A stretch of 64,000 bases of DNA, taken from an uncultured Bradyrhizobium sp. GTDB taxonomy: Bacteria; Pseudomonadota; Alphaproteobacteria; Rhizobiales; Xanthobacteraceae. This document shows positions 7,937-15,935 of the stretch, piece by piece. A program made the position numbers and the translations under genes. Each line of letters opens with the position of its first letter. Positions within the stretch are counted from its first letter, which is position 1. The notes under the pieces were generated by a model. That model was not told the DNA's origin. It saw only the letters and a list, made by a program, of their open reading frames with translations, and searched no databases. The stretch spans positions 1 to 64,000 of the forward strand of contig NZ_CAKZHY010000168.1 of NCBI RefSeq assembly GCF_936928535.1, in the 5' to 3' direction.

Positions 7937-8493
7937 TGGACGACCAGGCTGGCTCCAATAAAACGCAGAACGCTGGCTGGTTTCCCAAAGGCCGCAGCGG
8001 CAATCCCAAGGGGCGGCCGCGTGGGTCGGGCAAGAGAATGAGCTCCGCGTTCGAGGTGCTGTTGGAGAAGACGCTCACGGTGACGATGGGCAACAAAACC
8101 CGTGAGGTATCGGCGGAGGAGGCGCTGCAAGAGCGAACCTTCAAGGATGCGCTCGCAGGCAAACGCATGGCCGTCAAGGAGGTGCTCAAGTGGATCATGG
8201 CCTATGAAGAGTGGCAAGCGCAGAACGCGCCGAGGCCGCCGCGCAAATCCTTGCCATATCTTAGCTCGCCGGACCCAGACAACGCTGATGAAGCGCTCTT
8301 GCTCCTAGGGATTGCCGACCACAATCCGGAGCGAGCGGATCCGGATGTGATTTGGCCTCGCGCACAGCTCCTGCTCGAGCCATGGGCGACACAGTTAGCG
8401 CTCCGCCGCAGACGCGAACCTCTCGAGCGAAGGGACTATGAGGAAGTCCAACGCTGCACGCGCGATCCAGACAGCCTCATTTGGCCTGACTGA
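7936..8493 (+). CDS. DUF5681-family protein 1
   Basis: The 185-residue product carries the DUF5681 hallmark near its start, 'WFPKGRSGNPKGRPRGSGKR', a short basic Gly/Pro motif common in proteobacterial prophages and remnants. The next ~60 residues ('FEVLLEKTLTVT', 'EEALQERTFKDALAGKRMAV') match the conserved part of the family; the C-terminal half is variable. Molecular function is unknown; the basic motif suggests nucleic-acid contact (inference). It overlaps the methyltransferase gene by one base and is followed after 14 bp by a second member of the family. Confidence 0.85.
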   Translation: MDDQAGSNKTQNAGWFPKGRSGNPKGRPRGSGKRMSSAFEVLLEKTLTVTMGNKTREVSAEEALQERTFKDALAGKRMAVKEVLKWIMAYEEWQAQNAPRPPRKSLPYLSSPDPDNADEALLLLGIADHNPERADPDVIWPRAQLLLEPWATQLALRRRREPLERRDYEEVQRCTRDPDSLIWPD

Positions 8494-8507
8494 GACAGGA
8501 GCTGATC

Positions 8508-9095
8508 ATGCCGGATAAGCTACCGGACGAGCAACGATGGGATCACGATGTGGATTGCGGCAGCGAGGTTGGCTATCGCAAGCCTCCGAAGAGCACGCGC
8601 TTCGTCAAGGGTCAAAGCGGCAATCCAGCGGGACGGCCCCGCAAACAACGAGCATCGCTCGCACCCTATGCCGCGGTACTTGAGCGGAAGGTGACGATTC
8701 GCGAAGGCGGACGCGAACGGCAAGTGACAGCTGCCCAAGCCTTTCTCCTGCAGCTGCTAAAACGCGGGTTAGAAGGCGGAGGCCTCGCCGCGCGGACCGC
8801 GCTCGACCTTATTCAACAGGCAAAAACGAAACGCAAATTTGATGCGCCTCTTCAAATCACTCTTTTGGCTGTTGCCCCCGGCAGCGTCAGCCACGCGATA
8901 GAGCGGCTGGGGATGGCTACCAAGATTGATCCCTACAGCGAGTCTGCCCGCATGGAGCTGGAGCCATGGATCGTCGAAGCAGCGTTGTCGCGTCTGCCAC
9001 AGCCGCTCACAGTTGAGCAGCAGCGTCTCGTTATCGCCACCGCGCGCCTGCCAAAGAAGGTGAAGTGGCCGGAATGGTGGAGTGAGCGTCCCTGA
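8508..9095 (+). CDS. DUF5681-family protein 2
   Basis: The 195-residue product contains 'RFVKGQSGNPAGRPRKQRAS' at residues about 30-49, the same signature as its upstream neighbour. A related helical segment follows ('YAAVLERKVTIREGGRERQ', 'AAQAFLLQLLKRGLEGGG'). The two proteins are divergent relatives sitting in tandem. An AGGAGCTGATC stretch before the ATG provides a ribosome site. Role unknown; the context is a phage-derived module. Confidence 0.85.
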   Translation: MPDKLPDEQRWDHDVDCGSEVGYRKPPKSTRFVKGQSGNPAGRPRKQRASLAPYAAVLERKVTIREGGRERQVTAAQAFLLQLLKRGLEGGGLAARTALDLIQQAKTKRKFDAPLQITLLAVAPGSVSHAIERLGMATKIDPYSESARMELEPWIVEAALSRLPQPLTVEQQRLVIATARLPKKVKWPEWWSERP

Positions 9096-9279
9096 GCACT
9101 TTGTGCTCAGGAAGCTGCGCAAAGAGCAACGATCTTGCTCAGGAAAGGACTGGCATTCTTTCGCGATCGGAGCGTTACTGATTCTGCCCGGCGCAGACGG
9201 CATCGGTATCTCACCTCGCGGCAGCGGGGCTTAGGGCAGTGCGGCAACTAGCCGCTCAAGTCCAAAGCAGGAGATTCCG

Positions 9280-10149
9280 TTGAGTACCGTTCAAATCGAC
9301 AACGCGCCCCAGCTGCCGTTCACCGCGCGACTTATCAGCTTCAAGGCCAATAATCGCCGACATTTTATTGGCGGCTCGGACGCCCGCATCATCATGGGCG
9401 AGGATGAAGACAAGCTCGTCCGCCTGTGGAAAGAAAAACGTGGGGAAGTCGAGCCGGAAGACCTCTCAGACAATTTGATCGTCCAGCTCGGCACCATAAC
9501 AGAAGTTCTCAATCGCGCCTGGTACCAGCGCTCAACGGGGCAAACGGTCAAGGACATCCAGAAGCGGGTTCGTCACCCGGCCCATAAGTGGATGGCTGCA
9601 ACACTCGACGGAATCGTCGAGCAGACCGGCGCGGTGTTCGAAGCCAAGTTCATGCTGCCCTGGGCGTTCACTGAAGAGGCTGCGGCGGAGAAGCACATGG
9701 CGCAGCTGCAGCACAACATGTGGGTTGTCGCCGCCCGTTCGTCGGTCCTCTCGATCATCACGGGCGGCGGCAAATGGGTCGAGATCAAGGTTCATGCCGA
9801 CCCGCTCTATCAGCATTTGCTGCTCACGGCCGAGAAGAAGTTCTGGCGCTGTGTTCAAAGCGGCGAACGCCCCGTCCTGTTCAACATCGAAACGCCGCGA
9901 CCAAGACTTGAAGCGACCAAGGTCGTAGACATGGCGCCATCCAATCTGTGGGCGGAATTTGCCGCGAGCTACCTTCGCACCAAGGAGGCGCACGGCGAGC
10001 ACGAGCTGGCGAAGGCCGAACTGAAGAAGCTGGTCCCGGATGATGCCAAGGAAGCAACCGGCCACGGCATCAAGGCCAAGCGATCCAAGGCAGGCGCCAT
10101 CAGCTTTGACGCTCTGCCGGTGGAGGCGGTCAATGCACCAGTCCAGTGA
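9280..10149 (+). CDS. YqaJ/lambda-exonuclease-family recombinase nuclease
   Basis: The 289-residue protein matches the YqaJ viral recombinase fold. The metal-binding motifs are Asp at about 110 ('MAATLDG') and the E-x-K pair at about 121-123 ('GAVFEAKF'), followed by the conserved Gln helix ('MAQLQHNMWVV'). These enzymes digest one strand of double-stranded DNA ends from 5' to 3', leaving 3' tails for an annealing protein. Exactly such a partner (ERF) is encoded directly downstream, overlapping by 17 bp. The start is TTG with AGGAG about 8 nt upstream. The C-terminal third is basic and variable. Confidence 0.9.
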   Translation: MSTVQIDNAPQLPFTARLISFKANNRRHFIGGSDARIIMGEDEDKLVRLWKEKRGEVEPEDLSDNLIVQLGTITEVLNRAWYQRSTGQTVKDIQKRVRHPAHKWMAATLDGIVEQTGAVFEAKFMLPWAFTEEAAAEKHMAQLQHNMWVVAARSSVLSIITGGGKWVEIKVHADPLYQHLLLTAEKKFWRCVQSGERPVLFNIETPRPRLEATKVVDMAPSNLWAEFAASYLRTKEAHGEHELAKAELKKLVPDDAKEATGHGIKAKRSKAGAISFDALPVEAVNAPVQ

Positions 10150-11329
10150 GCGCATCGGGGCGATTGCCTCTGCCCTGGCCAAAGCCCAGGCTGAGCTGAC
10201 CAACCCCGAAAAAAGCCTGACCGCAGTCATCCGCTCGCCCTTTCCACGGGAGGACGATCGGACCTTCCGTTACGCCTCCTTGGCGTCGGGGTTGGACATC
10301 GTCCGCAAGACCCTCAGCCGGCAGGAGATTGCGACCATCCAGACCACCCGGATCGAGCAGGCCACCGGCCATATCCATCTAACCACCCTGCTCGCCCATT
10401 CCTCCGGGGAATGGATTTCCTCTGATTTGCCGGTCTGCGCGGGCAAGGACGTCGAGGCCCCACACCGGATGGGAGCGGCACTTTCCTACGCTCGCCGCTA
10501 CGCCCTGTTCGCCCTGGTGGGTATCGCAGGCGAGGACGATTTGGACGCTCCCGACGTCATCGCCGGGCCTCCTGCGGGCGTCGCTCCCCAGCCTGCTCCA
10601 CGGCCCAAAGCAAAGCCGTCCAAGGGCATCCTGAACCGGTCCCCCGTTCTCGCGCCTCAGGACTCGGCAGACCTCCGGGATCGGCTCCTGGGACAGCTTG
10701 CCTCTCTTGCAGGCGGCGAGGATCTCATCGCCTGGGCCAAGGCGAGCCTGCCTCTCAAGAACACTCTTCGCGAGCCGGACGCTCGATCGGTCGAAGCGGC
10801 CTATGAAAGCATGCTGGCGCCGGCTGCGCCCGCCACCCTCGATAAGCCGGATGTCCAAAGGTCTCTGGACATCCATATGCTCCCTGCCGACGCGGCCCAA
10901 CGCGAGGGACCGATCGCGAGCGTAGAAGAAGCCCAGCCGCTGCCTCCCGATAGAACGGCAAGCAGCCTTGCTTGTCCTAAGGAGCCGCCACGCAAGAGGA
11001 GCAAGGCGCATCTCGCCTTCGTGCGGGAGCAGCCTTGCCTCGTCTGCAAGCGAACCCCTTCGGACCCTCATCACCTCAAATTTGCGCAAGCCAGAGCCCT
11101 GGGCCGCAAAGTCAGTGACGAATTCACGGTCCCGCTTTGCCGGTCCCATCATCAGGCGCTGCACCGGCATGGCAACGAAAGAGCCTGGTGGGCCAACGTG
11201 CAGATTTCGCCGCTGCCGGTCGCAAGGGAACTATGGGCGACAAGTCCCGCACACGCGAGCGCCGGGTTTGCTGCGCGGGATCAAGTGTACCCGGCAGCAT
11301 TCGGGACAACCGACGCGCAACCGCAATGA
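10133..11329 (+). CDS. ERF single-strand annealing protein fused to an HNH-like nuclease domain
   Basis: Residues about 1-140 form an ERF-type annealing domain ('LAKAQAELTNPEKSLTAVI', 'FRYASLASGLDIVRKTLSRQ', 'MGAALSYARRYALFALVGIAGEDD'). A Pro-rich linker and a helical middle follow. Residues about 290-370 hold a putative Zn-finger/HNH module: 'PCLVCKRTPSDPHHL', then 'VPLCRSHHQALHRHG', resembling phage HNH/DUF968 endonucleases. The ATG at 10133 is preferred over an earlier in-frame ATG at 10040 because the ERF domain begins there and it overlaps the exonuclease gene modestly. With YqaJ it makes a Red-like two-component recombination system. The carboxy-terminal fusion is the unusual point. Confidence 0.85.
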   Translation: MHQSSERIGAIASALAKAQAELTNPEKSLTAVIRSPFPREDDRTFRYASLASGLDIVRKTLSRQEIATIQTTRIEQATGHIHLTTLLAHSSGEWISSDLPVCAGKDVEAPHRMGAALSYARRYALFALVGIAGEDDLDAPDVIAGPPAGVAPQPAPRPKAKPSKGILNRSPVLAPQDSADLRDRLLGQLASLAGGEDLIAWAKASLPLKNTLREPDARSVEAAYESMLAPAAPATLDKPDVQRSLDIHMLPADAAQREGPIASVEEAQPLPPDRTASSLACPKEPPRKRSKAHLAFVREQPCLVCKRTPSDPHHLKFAQARALGRKVSDEFTVPLCRSHHQALHRHGNERAWWANVQISPLPVARELWATSPAHASAGFAARDQVYPAAFGTTDAQPQ

Positions 11330-11589
11330 GCAAGCGTTCGAGATCGGGGCAAGCGACGAGAGGTCAAAACGGCAACGTGATATACGGCATCACGTTGCTC
11401 ACGGCCTGCGTTGTGGTTGATGCAATCGCGATGCTTGGCGTCCGTTTCTACGCCCATCACATCGGATTTGTTGGCGGCCTGCTCACCATCGCGGTCATGC
11501 TGATTGCGGCTCACTGGTACGACCATCACCAAAGACGAAAACAAGTGGAGATACTGCCGCCGGATCGGAGAGATGGCCCGATGTGCTGA
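11326..11589 (+). CDS. Small two-helix membrane protein
   Basis: The ATG overlaps the ERF stop codon (ATGA), implying translational coupling. The 87-residue product has two membrane helices ('ITLLTACVVVDAIAMLGV' and 'FVGGLLTIAVMLIAAHW') joined by a short loop 'RFYAHHIG', and a charged tail. No family name is known to me. A decayed piece of a related gene is present at 1973-2017, showing that this gene type has been duplicated or moved in this genome. Coupling to the recombination module suggests it came with the phage DNA, but its role is unknown. Confidence 0.65.
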   Translation: MSKRSRSGQATRGQNGNVIYGITLLTACVVVDAIAMLGVRFYAHHIGFVGGLLTIAVMLIAAHWYDHHQRRKQVEILPPDRRDGPMC

Positions 11590-11627
11590 CGCAAGCCCCG
11601 ACGCGACCGGAACTCGCAAGGGGACTA

Positions 11628-11657
11628 GCCGTCCGATGGTTGGTTTCATCGGGCGGC
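11628..11657 (+). terminator. Hairpin after the phage-derived module
   Basis: GCCGTCCGATG at 11628-11638 pairs with CATCGGGCGGC at 11647-11657 with one mismatch and an 8-nt loop. It sits 38 bp past the last gene of the module. The following T-tract is poor (TTCTTGG), so termination is likely but not certain. Confidence 0.45.
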
Positions 11658-11803
11658 TTCTTGGACTAAATAAATTGATACATCAACAGGTGCGCGGGTT
11701 CGCTTGGCAGAGTGGCGCTCGCGGAGGGAGGCGACGATCGCGGCAGCTGAACAGGCGAAATGCCGACTGCCGAACCCATTGCGCGGGGATCGAGCTCTCG
11801 CTA

Positions 11804-12172
11804 ATGAACGGTATGGCTAAGCTCTATTTCATCTCCGGCTGGTTGTTGCTGGCGCTCGTGGCGTTTTTCACGCTTGGGCCGATCTACGATCGTCCGGTCA
11901 TCGCGGCCCCTCATCTTGAGCATTTCGTGGCTTTCTTTGCGCTGGGCCTAGTATTTGCACGGGCCTATCCCAACCGCATCGTCCTTGTGGTTTTGCTAGT
12001 CATCGGAAGCGCAATTGCATTGGAGGCCTTGCAGCTGCTTACGCCTGACAGGCACGCCAGGCTGATTGATGCCTTTTACAAGATGGCAGGAGGGGCCCTC
12101 GGAATGGCGCTGAATTGGTTCGCGCCAGGCATTGCTCAGGTGGCGAAGGCAAGAGTTCCTGGTTCACGTTAG
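11804..12172 (+). CDS. VanZ-like family membrane protein
   Basis: From the ATG at 11804 the product has 122 residues and about three membrane helices. It shows the VanZ-like pattern: 'HLEHFVAFFALGLVFARAYP', a Gly-rich helix, 'EALQLLTPDRHARLIDAFYK' and a final 'GGALGMAL' helix. VanZ-like proteins are mostly of unknown function; the founder affects teicoplanin resistance. Short homologues next to polysaccharide genes are common in Bradyrhizobium (from memory). A second ATG nine bases on is equally possible. The frame stays open far upstream, but that stretch has no protein-like pattern. Confidence 0.75.
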   Translation: MNGMAKLYFISGWLLLALVAFFTLGPIYDRPVIAAPHLEHFVAFFALGLVFARAYPNRIVLVVLLVIGSAIALEALQLLTPDRHARLIDAFYKMAGGALGMALNWFAPGIAQVAKARVPGSR

Positions 12173-12394
12173 TTTGGCGACCGCATTGACGCTTCGGTCG
12201 GCGCCTTGCGGCCAGAAGCCCGGCTCGATCGGCCGATTGGTTTGAAGTTATCCAACCCCGCCGCTCAGGCAAGCCGTGGGTGCACGCTATTTGGGCGTTT
12301 TTGAACCGGCGGTAGTTCGGCCGCGAGGCTTCCAGTTTCCCCGCGGGCGAGTTAGTCTTTCGCCATTGATAGTAGTTGTTGTTCGGTGTTTCCA

Positions 12395-12583
12395 ATGGAC
12401 GAAGGATTCTTGAAAGATCGGCTCGCCGCCGTTCGCGACCTCGCTCAACGTGCTGATCCGTTCACTAAGCGAAGGCTGCTCGACCTGGCTCAGCGCTACG
12501 ATCGTCAACTTCGACAATCGGGAGTCACAACTGAGGCGCGTCTCTCGATCAAGCCCGAAGATCATTCCCCGGCCCGGGAGTGA
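12395..12583 (+). CDS. 62-residue helical protein (hypothetical)
   Basis: The product is soluble and highly charged, with the core 'KDRLAAVRDLAQRADPFTKR' then RLLDLAQRYDRQL, predicted as two helices. I recall near-identical short proteins in rhizobial genomes, without known function. The ATG at 12395 is preferred to a GTG three codons upstream. The next frame starts 2 bp after its stop, which suggests co-translation. Confidence 0.6.
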   Translation: MDEGFLKDRLAAVRDLAQRADPFTKRRLLDLAQRYDRQLRQSGVTTEARLSIKPEDHSPARE

Positions 12584-12584
12584 C

Positions 12585-12785
12585 ATGCCTGCCCGCCCCT
12601 CTCACGTTCCAAATTATGCGGAGCGGCTTGGACTCCAGGCTGTGCTTACCGCGCAGCCGATCCCTGGAAGCGTCGGCCCGAGAACGGTGTCTCGATTGCT
12701 GGAGAAAGGTTGGATCGAGCGGCTGGACGGCAGGTTGCGCATCACCGAAGCGGGAATTGATGCGCTGAAGCGCAAGATCCCTTAG
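12585..12785 (+). CDS. 66-residue protein with winged-helix-like end (hypothetical)
   Basis: The product ends in 'VSRLLEKGWIERLDGRLRIT' followed by EAGIDALKRKIP, which has the look of the wing half of a winged-helix domain ('L..kGwi.r..gr.rIT..G..al'). No N-terminal helix-turn-helix is complete, so DNA binding is doubtful. It lies 1 bp after the preceding short gene and probably shares its transcript. Confidence 0.5.
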   Translation: MPARPSHVPNYAERLGLQAVLTAQPIPGSVGPRTVSRLLEKGWIERLDGRLRITEAGIDALKRKIP

Positions 12786-12885
12786 AGCTTGTTTGGAGAT
12801 CCAGCAGCTGTTTTAGATCACAGGAAAACCGAAAGGAGCAGACCGACGGGCTCCGCCCCTTGCGCTTTTTTGGAGCCGGGTTTGA

Positions 12886-13012
12886 TTAGCCTTTGACGCG
12901 AACGAGTGGCTCTACTTCTACGACTGGCTCGACAATGCGCCGCAGCCCCTTAAGTCCATCCATGGGCCGCCCCAGTACGTTCCACCTTTCCTGCCTCTGC
13001 CAACGTACGGCC
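12886..13012 (-). pseudogene. Decayed 3' fragment of the small exported-protein gene at 14272
   Basis: About 125 bp match 14274-14404, including the region coding 'GGTYWGGPWMDLR' and the stop position. The homologous frame is broken by a small deletion near 12943, so the tail that should read like 'EPVVEVEPVVRVKG' is out of frame. The signal peptide and the first half are missing. The fragment abuts the stop of the fcl gene (13015), so fcl is bracketed by a broken and an intact copy of the same gene end. Confidence 0.75.
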
Positions 13013-13014
13013 CG

Positions 13015-13998
13015 TTACCCAGCGATGGCCCTCTTCTCCGCCGGTTGGGTATGGCGTCCTCCGCCCTGCAGGAAGTCGCGATAAGTGGCGGCCAGACCAT
13101 CTCGCAATGAGGTTCGTGACTGCCACCCGAGCGCATTAAGCCGTGAGCTATCGAGCAATTTTCGAGGAGTCCCATCCGGCTTGCTTGTGTCGAAAATAAA
13201 CTCTCCGCTAAAGCCCACCGTTTCAGCGACAGCTTCGGCGAAGTCTCTGATCGAAAGGTCTGTACCTGCACCGATATTGATCGGAATGTGATCGGAGTAA
13301 TTCTGCAAAAGGAAGACACACGCGTCAGCAAGGTCATCGACGTACAGGAATTCGCGCAGGGGCTTACCAGACCCCCAAATCGTGACCGAAGGTGCGTTTG
13401 AAAGTTTCGCTTCGTGAAAGCGGCGCAGAAGAGCAGCCGGCACGTGGCTGTGCTCGGGGTGGTAGTTGTCCCCCGGGCCGAAAAGATTGGTGGGCATAGC
13501 CGAGATGAAATCGTCCCCATACTGCCGTCGATAGGCTTGGCACATCTTCAAGCCTGCAATTTTGGCCACCGCATACCACTCATTGGTAGGTTCGAGCGGC
13601 CCTGCCAGAAGTTCCTCCTCCCGGATCGGCTGGTTGGCGAATTTCGGATAAATGCATGATGAGCCGAGGAACAGCAGGCGCTCGACGCCGATGTCATGGC
13701 TGGCCGACATGACGCTAAGTTCAAGCCGAAGATTATCGCACAGGAATTCTACCGGCAGGCTATTGTTGGCAGAGATACCGCCGACCTTTCCGGCCGCGTG
13801 CACCACGACCTCTGGCCTGTTCTTTTCGAACCAGCGCCTGGTCTGATCCGCGTCAGCGAGATCAAGATGGCGGCGATCGGCTGTCAGTACGGTGCACTGC
13901 TCATCAGCCAACCTGCGCACGATCGCCGATCCAACCATTCCATTGTGACCGGCAACGAAAACTCTCTTCCCAGAAAGCTTATAATTGAAAGTCATCAA
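13015..13998 (-). CDS. fcl: GDP-L-fucose synthase (GDP-4-keto-6-deoxy-mannose 3,5-epimerase-4-reductase)
   Basis: The 327-residue protein is a short-chain extended dehydrogenase. The NADP-binding 'VFVAGHNGMVGSAIVRRL' is near the N-terminus. The catalytic set appears as 'FLGSSCIYPK' and the Tyr-x3-Lys in 'EWYAVAKIAGLKMCQAYRR'. The stretch 'NLFGPGDNYHPEHSHVPAAL' is diagnostic of GDP-fucose synthases. It converts the product of GDP-mannose 4,6-dehydratase (Gmd) to GDP-L-fucose. No gmd gene is in the window, so the substrate must be made elsewhere. Rhizobia use this activity for fucosylated Nod factors (nolK) or polysaccharides. No nod genes are nearby, so polysaccharide use is the simpler guess. 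Confidence 0.93.
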   Translation of the reverse strand: MMTFNYKLSGKRVFVAGHNGMVGSAIVRRLADEQCTVLTADRRHLDLADADQTRRWFEKNRPEVVVHAAGKVGGISANNSLPVEFLCDNLRLELSVMSASHDIGVERLLFLGSSCIYPKFANQPIREEELLAGPLEPTNEWYAVAKIAGLKMCQAYRRQYGDDFISAMPTNLFGPGDNYHPEHSHVPAALLRRFHEAKLSNAPSVTIWGSGKPLREFLYVDDLADACVFLLQNYSDHIPINIGAGTDLSIRDFAEAVAETVGFSGEFIFDTSKPDGTPRKLLDSSRLNALGWQSRTSLRDGLAATYRDFLQGGGRHTQPAEKRAIAG

Positions 13999-14218
13999 AA
14001 ACTCCGAACGCGAAAAAGTCGATCCAGCAAAAAGCTAAATCTAAAATATCATGAATACCCGGAGGGGATAAGAGCTTTCCAGCTCTTCCTGCGAAGTGGT
14101 AAACTCCAGCGACAGTCCCGGTTTGCACTCCAATTATTGGTTGCTGCGGAAAGTTCGATCAATCGAAGGCGGTTCGCGCAAGCCGCGGGAACAGGCTTGG
14201 TTGCTGGATTAGCGAAGG

Positions 14219-14243
14219 AAAAAAGGCGGGCCAAAGGCCCGCC
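14219..14243 (-). terminator. Rho-independent terminator of the 14272 gene
   Basis: GGCGGGCC and GGCCCGCC form a perfect 8-bp stem with a 3-nt AAA loop (14225-14243). On the minus strand the stem is followed by six T residues (14219-14224). It lies 28 bp beyond the stop codon of the small exported-protein gene. Confidence 0.85.
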
Positions 14244-14271
14244 CTTTCATGAAATGCTTGTGAAGTGCTGG

Positions 14272-14610
14272 TCAGCCTTTGACGCGCACAACTGGCTCGA
14301 CTTCTACGACCGGCTCGACAGGAGCGCCGTAGCACCTCAAGTCCATCCATGGGCCGCCCCAATACGTTCCGCCATTCCAGCCTCCGCCAACGTACGGCCC
14401 ACCACAGAGCAGGTCGTAAGACCGCTCCCGGTAATAGCCACCGTAACGAACGTGACGCGAGACGCTCCTGTGTTCCGGGATCGCTAGCTCGGCAGCGGCT
14501 GCAGTTTCAACACCTACGGAAAGGCTAACTGAAGTGCGCTGGATTGTGAAAGGAGCGCTCCACAAGGCCGCGGTGAGGACGGCTGTGCCAACAAGGGCTG
14601 AGTTCTTCAT
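14272..14610 (-). CDS. Small exported protein with YGGYY-type glycine/aromatic region
   Basis: The 112-residue product begins with a signal peptide (residues about 1-40) and continues with a Gly/Tyr/Trp-rich mature part ('VRYGGYYRERSYDLLCGGPY', 'GGGWNGGTYWGGPWMDLRCY') and an acidic Val-Glu repeat ending in KG. The ATG at 14610 has GGAG about 8 nt before it and is preferred over the longer frame to 14700. The family is a group of short exported rhizobial proteins of unknown role. A broken paralogue lies at 12886-13012. Confidence 0.75.
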   Translation of the reverse strand: MKNSALVGTAVLTAALWSAPFTIQRTSVSLSVGVETAAAAELAIPEHRSVSRHVRYGGYYRERSYDLLCGGPYVGGGWNGGTYWGGPWMDLRCYGAPVEPVVEVEPVVRVKG

Positions 14611-14813
14611 AAGTATCTCCAAACAGGCGTGACGAAGAATTGCCGCTTCGCAGACGAATATCGAACGGCTCGCCTCGGACAAGCATAGTACGTTTTGCAA
14701 ACCCTCGCACCTGCCAAGTTTTGTCGCAGCCTATAACAAACAGGAGGAGCTCCCGTGATGGACACTGATCCTTCACGTCGGTAGCCTTCGCCAAATTGGC
14801 TTAGGAAGAATCA

Positions 14814-15092
14814 ATGAATTCCCGAAACCCGTTTTGCTTTAGAGCCCTACTGATTGCTACTGCCACGCTCATGGCATCTTCCACCAGCACCGTATCAGCC
14901 GCTCCGACGGCCGAGGTCGCGAAACGCTGCCTTCACTACGCCTACACGGTCTACCCGTTTAAGCGCCCGGGCGCCGTCTCCATGAGCCCGGATCGGCAGA
15001 ACTATTTCAAGGATTGCATGTCGAAGAATGGAGAGGTGCCGGCGCCATCCCCTCCGAGCAAGAATTCGGACGCGAGTCCGCAAAAGACCTGA
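14814..15092 (+). CDS. Small exported two-cysteine protein A
   Basis: The 92-residue product has a signal peptide ending near 'SAAPT'. The mature domain holds two Cys residues ('EVAKRCLHYAYTVYP' and 'NYFKDCMSKNG'), which may form a disulfide, and a Pro/Ser-rich tail. The same plan is seen in the protein at 51109 ('EVAKKCNLLLGKQFP', 'DFFKKCVDNNG'), so the two are paralogues. Function unknown; periplasmic or extracellular location is inferred from the signal peptide. Confidence 0.7.
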   Translation: MNSRNPFCFRALLIATATLMASSTSTVSAAPTAEVAKRCLHYAYTVYPFKRPGAVSMSPDRQNYFKDCMSKNGEVPAPSPPSKNSDASPQKT

Positions 15093-15401
15093 AGCTTCAC
15101 TGCTCGTGACCGTAGCAACGTGCTTGAGCGTCATCGACACGCCGCACCAAGCCTTCCTTGTCGCTACGCGCCTCACGAATGCTTGGTGAATAGAAGCCAT
15201 GGCCCGCGACAGCCGCCCGGGGTCCGGGTCAAGATCTATTCGATGTCCTAGCTTCGAAGCGAATTTCCGCGGCCGGCCGGCCTGAGAATTCCGTTGGGCG
15301 AAGAGCAATCGAAGGGTGCGTAAATCCCGCGTTCATCAACGGGCGACGGTAAGGGTCCAATGTTGCGCGGGACGACGCGCTCAGCAGTCGAAATCGGAGA
15401 C
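15093..15401. other. 309-bp gap between convergent small exported-protein genes
   Basis: No gene with a credible start or codon pattern was found, and no clear hairpin with a T-tract. It separates the ends of the genes at 14814 (plus) and 15402 (minus). Confidence 0.45.
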
Positions 15402-15662
15402 TTACTTTGTTCGGACCGGATTCGGAGACACGGGGCGAACGCGCCGCAACCTTATCTGGGGTTGCTGAGGCGGATACCACTGATAGGCATTCGGCACAGG
15501 CTGGCTTACAGCTGGTCCTACCCTCGGACGCATCGGATAAACCATCCCCGAAGCCGCAGGCCCATCATTGGTCCCTCCCGTGCCGGCTTGCGCATGCGCT
15601 TCGCCCTGGACGGACAGAACACCGATCGTAACGAAAAAAATGAGTAGCAGCAGCACGCGCAT
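15402..15662 (-). CDS. Small proline-rich exported protein
   Basis: The 86-residue product has a clear signal peptide ('MRVLLLLIFFVTIGVLSVQG', cleavage likely after AHA) and a short Pro/Arg-rich mature part ('YPMRPRVGPAVSQPVPNAY', 'PPQQPQIRLRR'). No family is recognised. It is one of several small exported proteins in this stretch. Confidence 0.6.
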   Translation of the reverse strand: MRVLLLLIFFVTIGVLSVQGEAHAQAGTGGTNDGPAASGMVYPMRPRVGPAVSQPVPNAYQWYPPQQPQIRLRRVRPVSPNPVRTK

Positions 15663-15716
15663 CAGTAAAACCTCGATCCGCGATCGGCCGGGTCACGTTC
15701 CGAGCTGTGACGATAG

Positions 15717-15935
15717 TTATCGGACCAGGTACAAGGAAGCGGGCTCCTCGGCGGCGGCAGGCTCTTTCCGCGTAATCAAGCGCCAACCGATCAAGAAGTT
15801 GATACCGCCCCAAACTCCAAGCAGTCCCCAAATGAGCGCGCCCAAGCTTTCCTCCGACGTGCCGCGGATCTTTACTTTATGAGACAATCTCAACAGTGAT
15901 TCGCGGCATTTCAAAGTGAATTCGCGAAGTCGCAT
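15717..15935 (-). CDS. Small single-helix membrane protein (hypothetical)
   Basis: From the ATG at 15935 the product has 72 residues: a basic N-terminal region and one membrane helix ('LGALIWGLLGVWGGINFLIG') followed by an Arg/Lys-rich tail. The frame stays open upstream, but that part is the shadow of the 15877 gene. Its first 59 bp overlap the 3' end of that gene in a different frame, which lowers confidence in one of the two. Confidence 0.45.
   Translation of the reverse strand: MRLREFTLKCRESLLRLSHKVKIRGTSEESLGALIWGLLGVWGGINFLIGWRLITRKEPAAAEEPASLYLVR

Noticed and set aside
11609..11633. GGAAC-N16-CGTC resembling an EcfG general stress promoter
   Set aside because: The -10 element has one mismatch to CGTT, the site overlaps the hairpin at 11628, and it is far from the VanZ-like start.
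13015..13998. Assignment of fcl to a Nod-factor gene (nolK)
   Set aside because: No nod, nol or noe genes or nod box are in the window; general GDP-fucose synthesis for polysaccharide is the safer call.
13696..14487. 263-codon plus-strand frame
   Set aside because: Antisense to fcl and to the small exported-protein gene; it also runs through the strong terminator at 14219.
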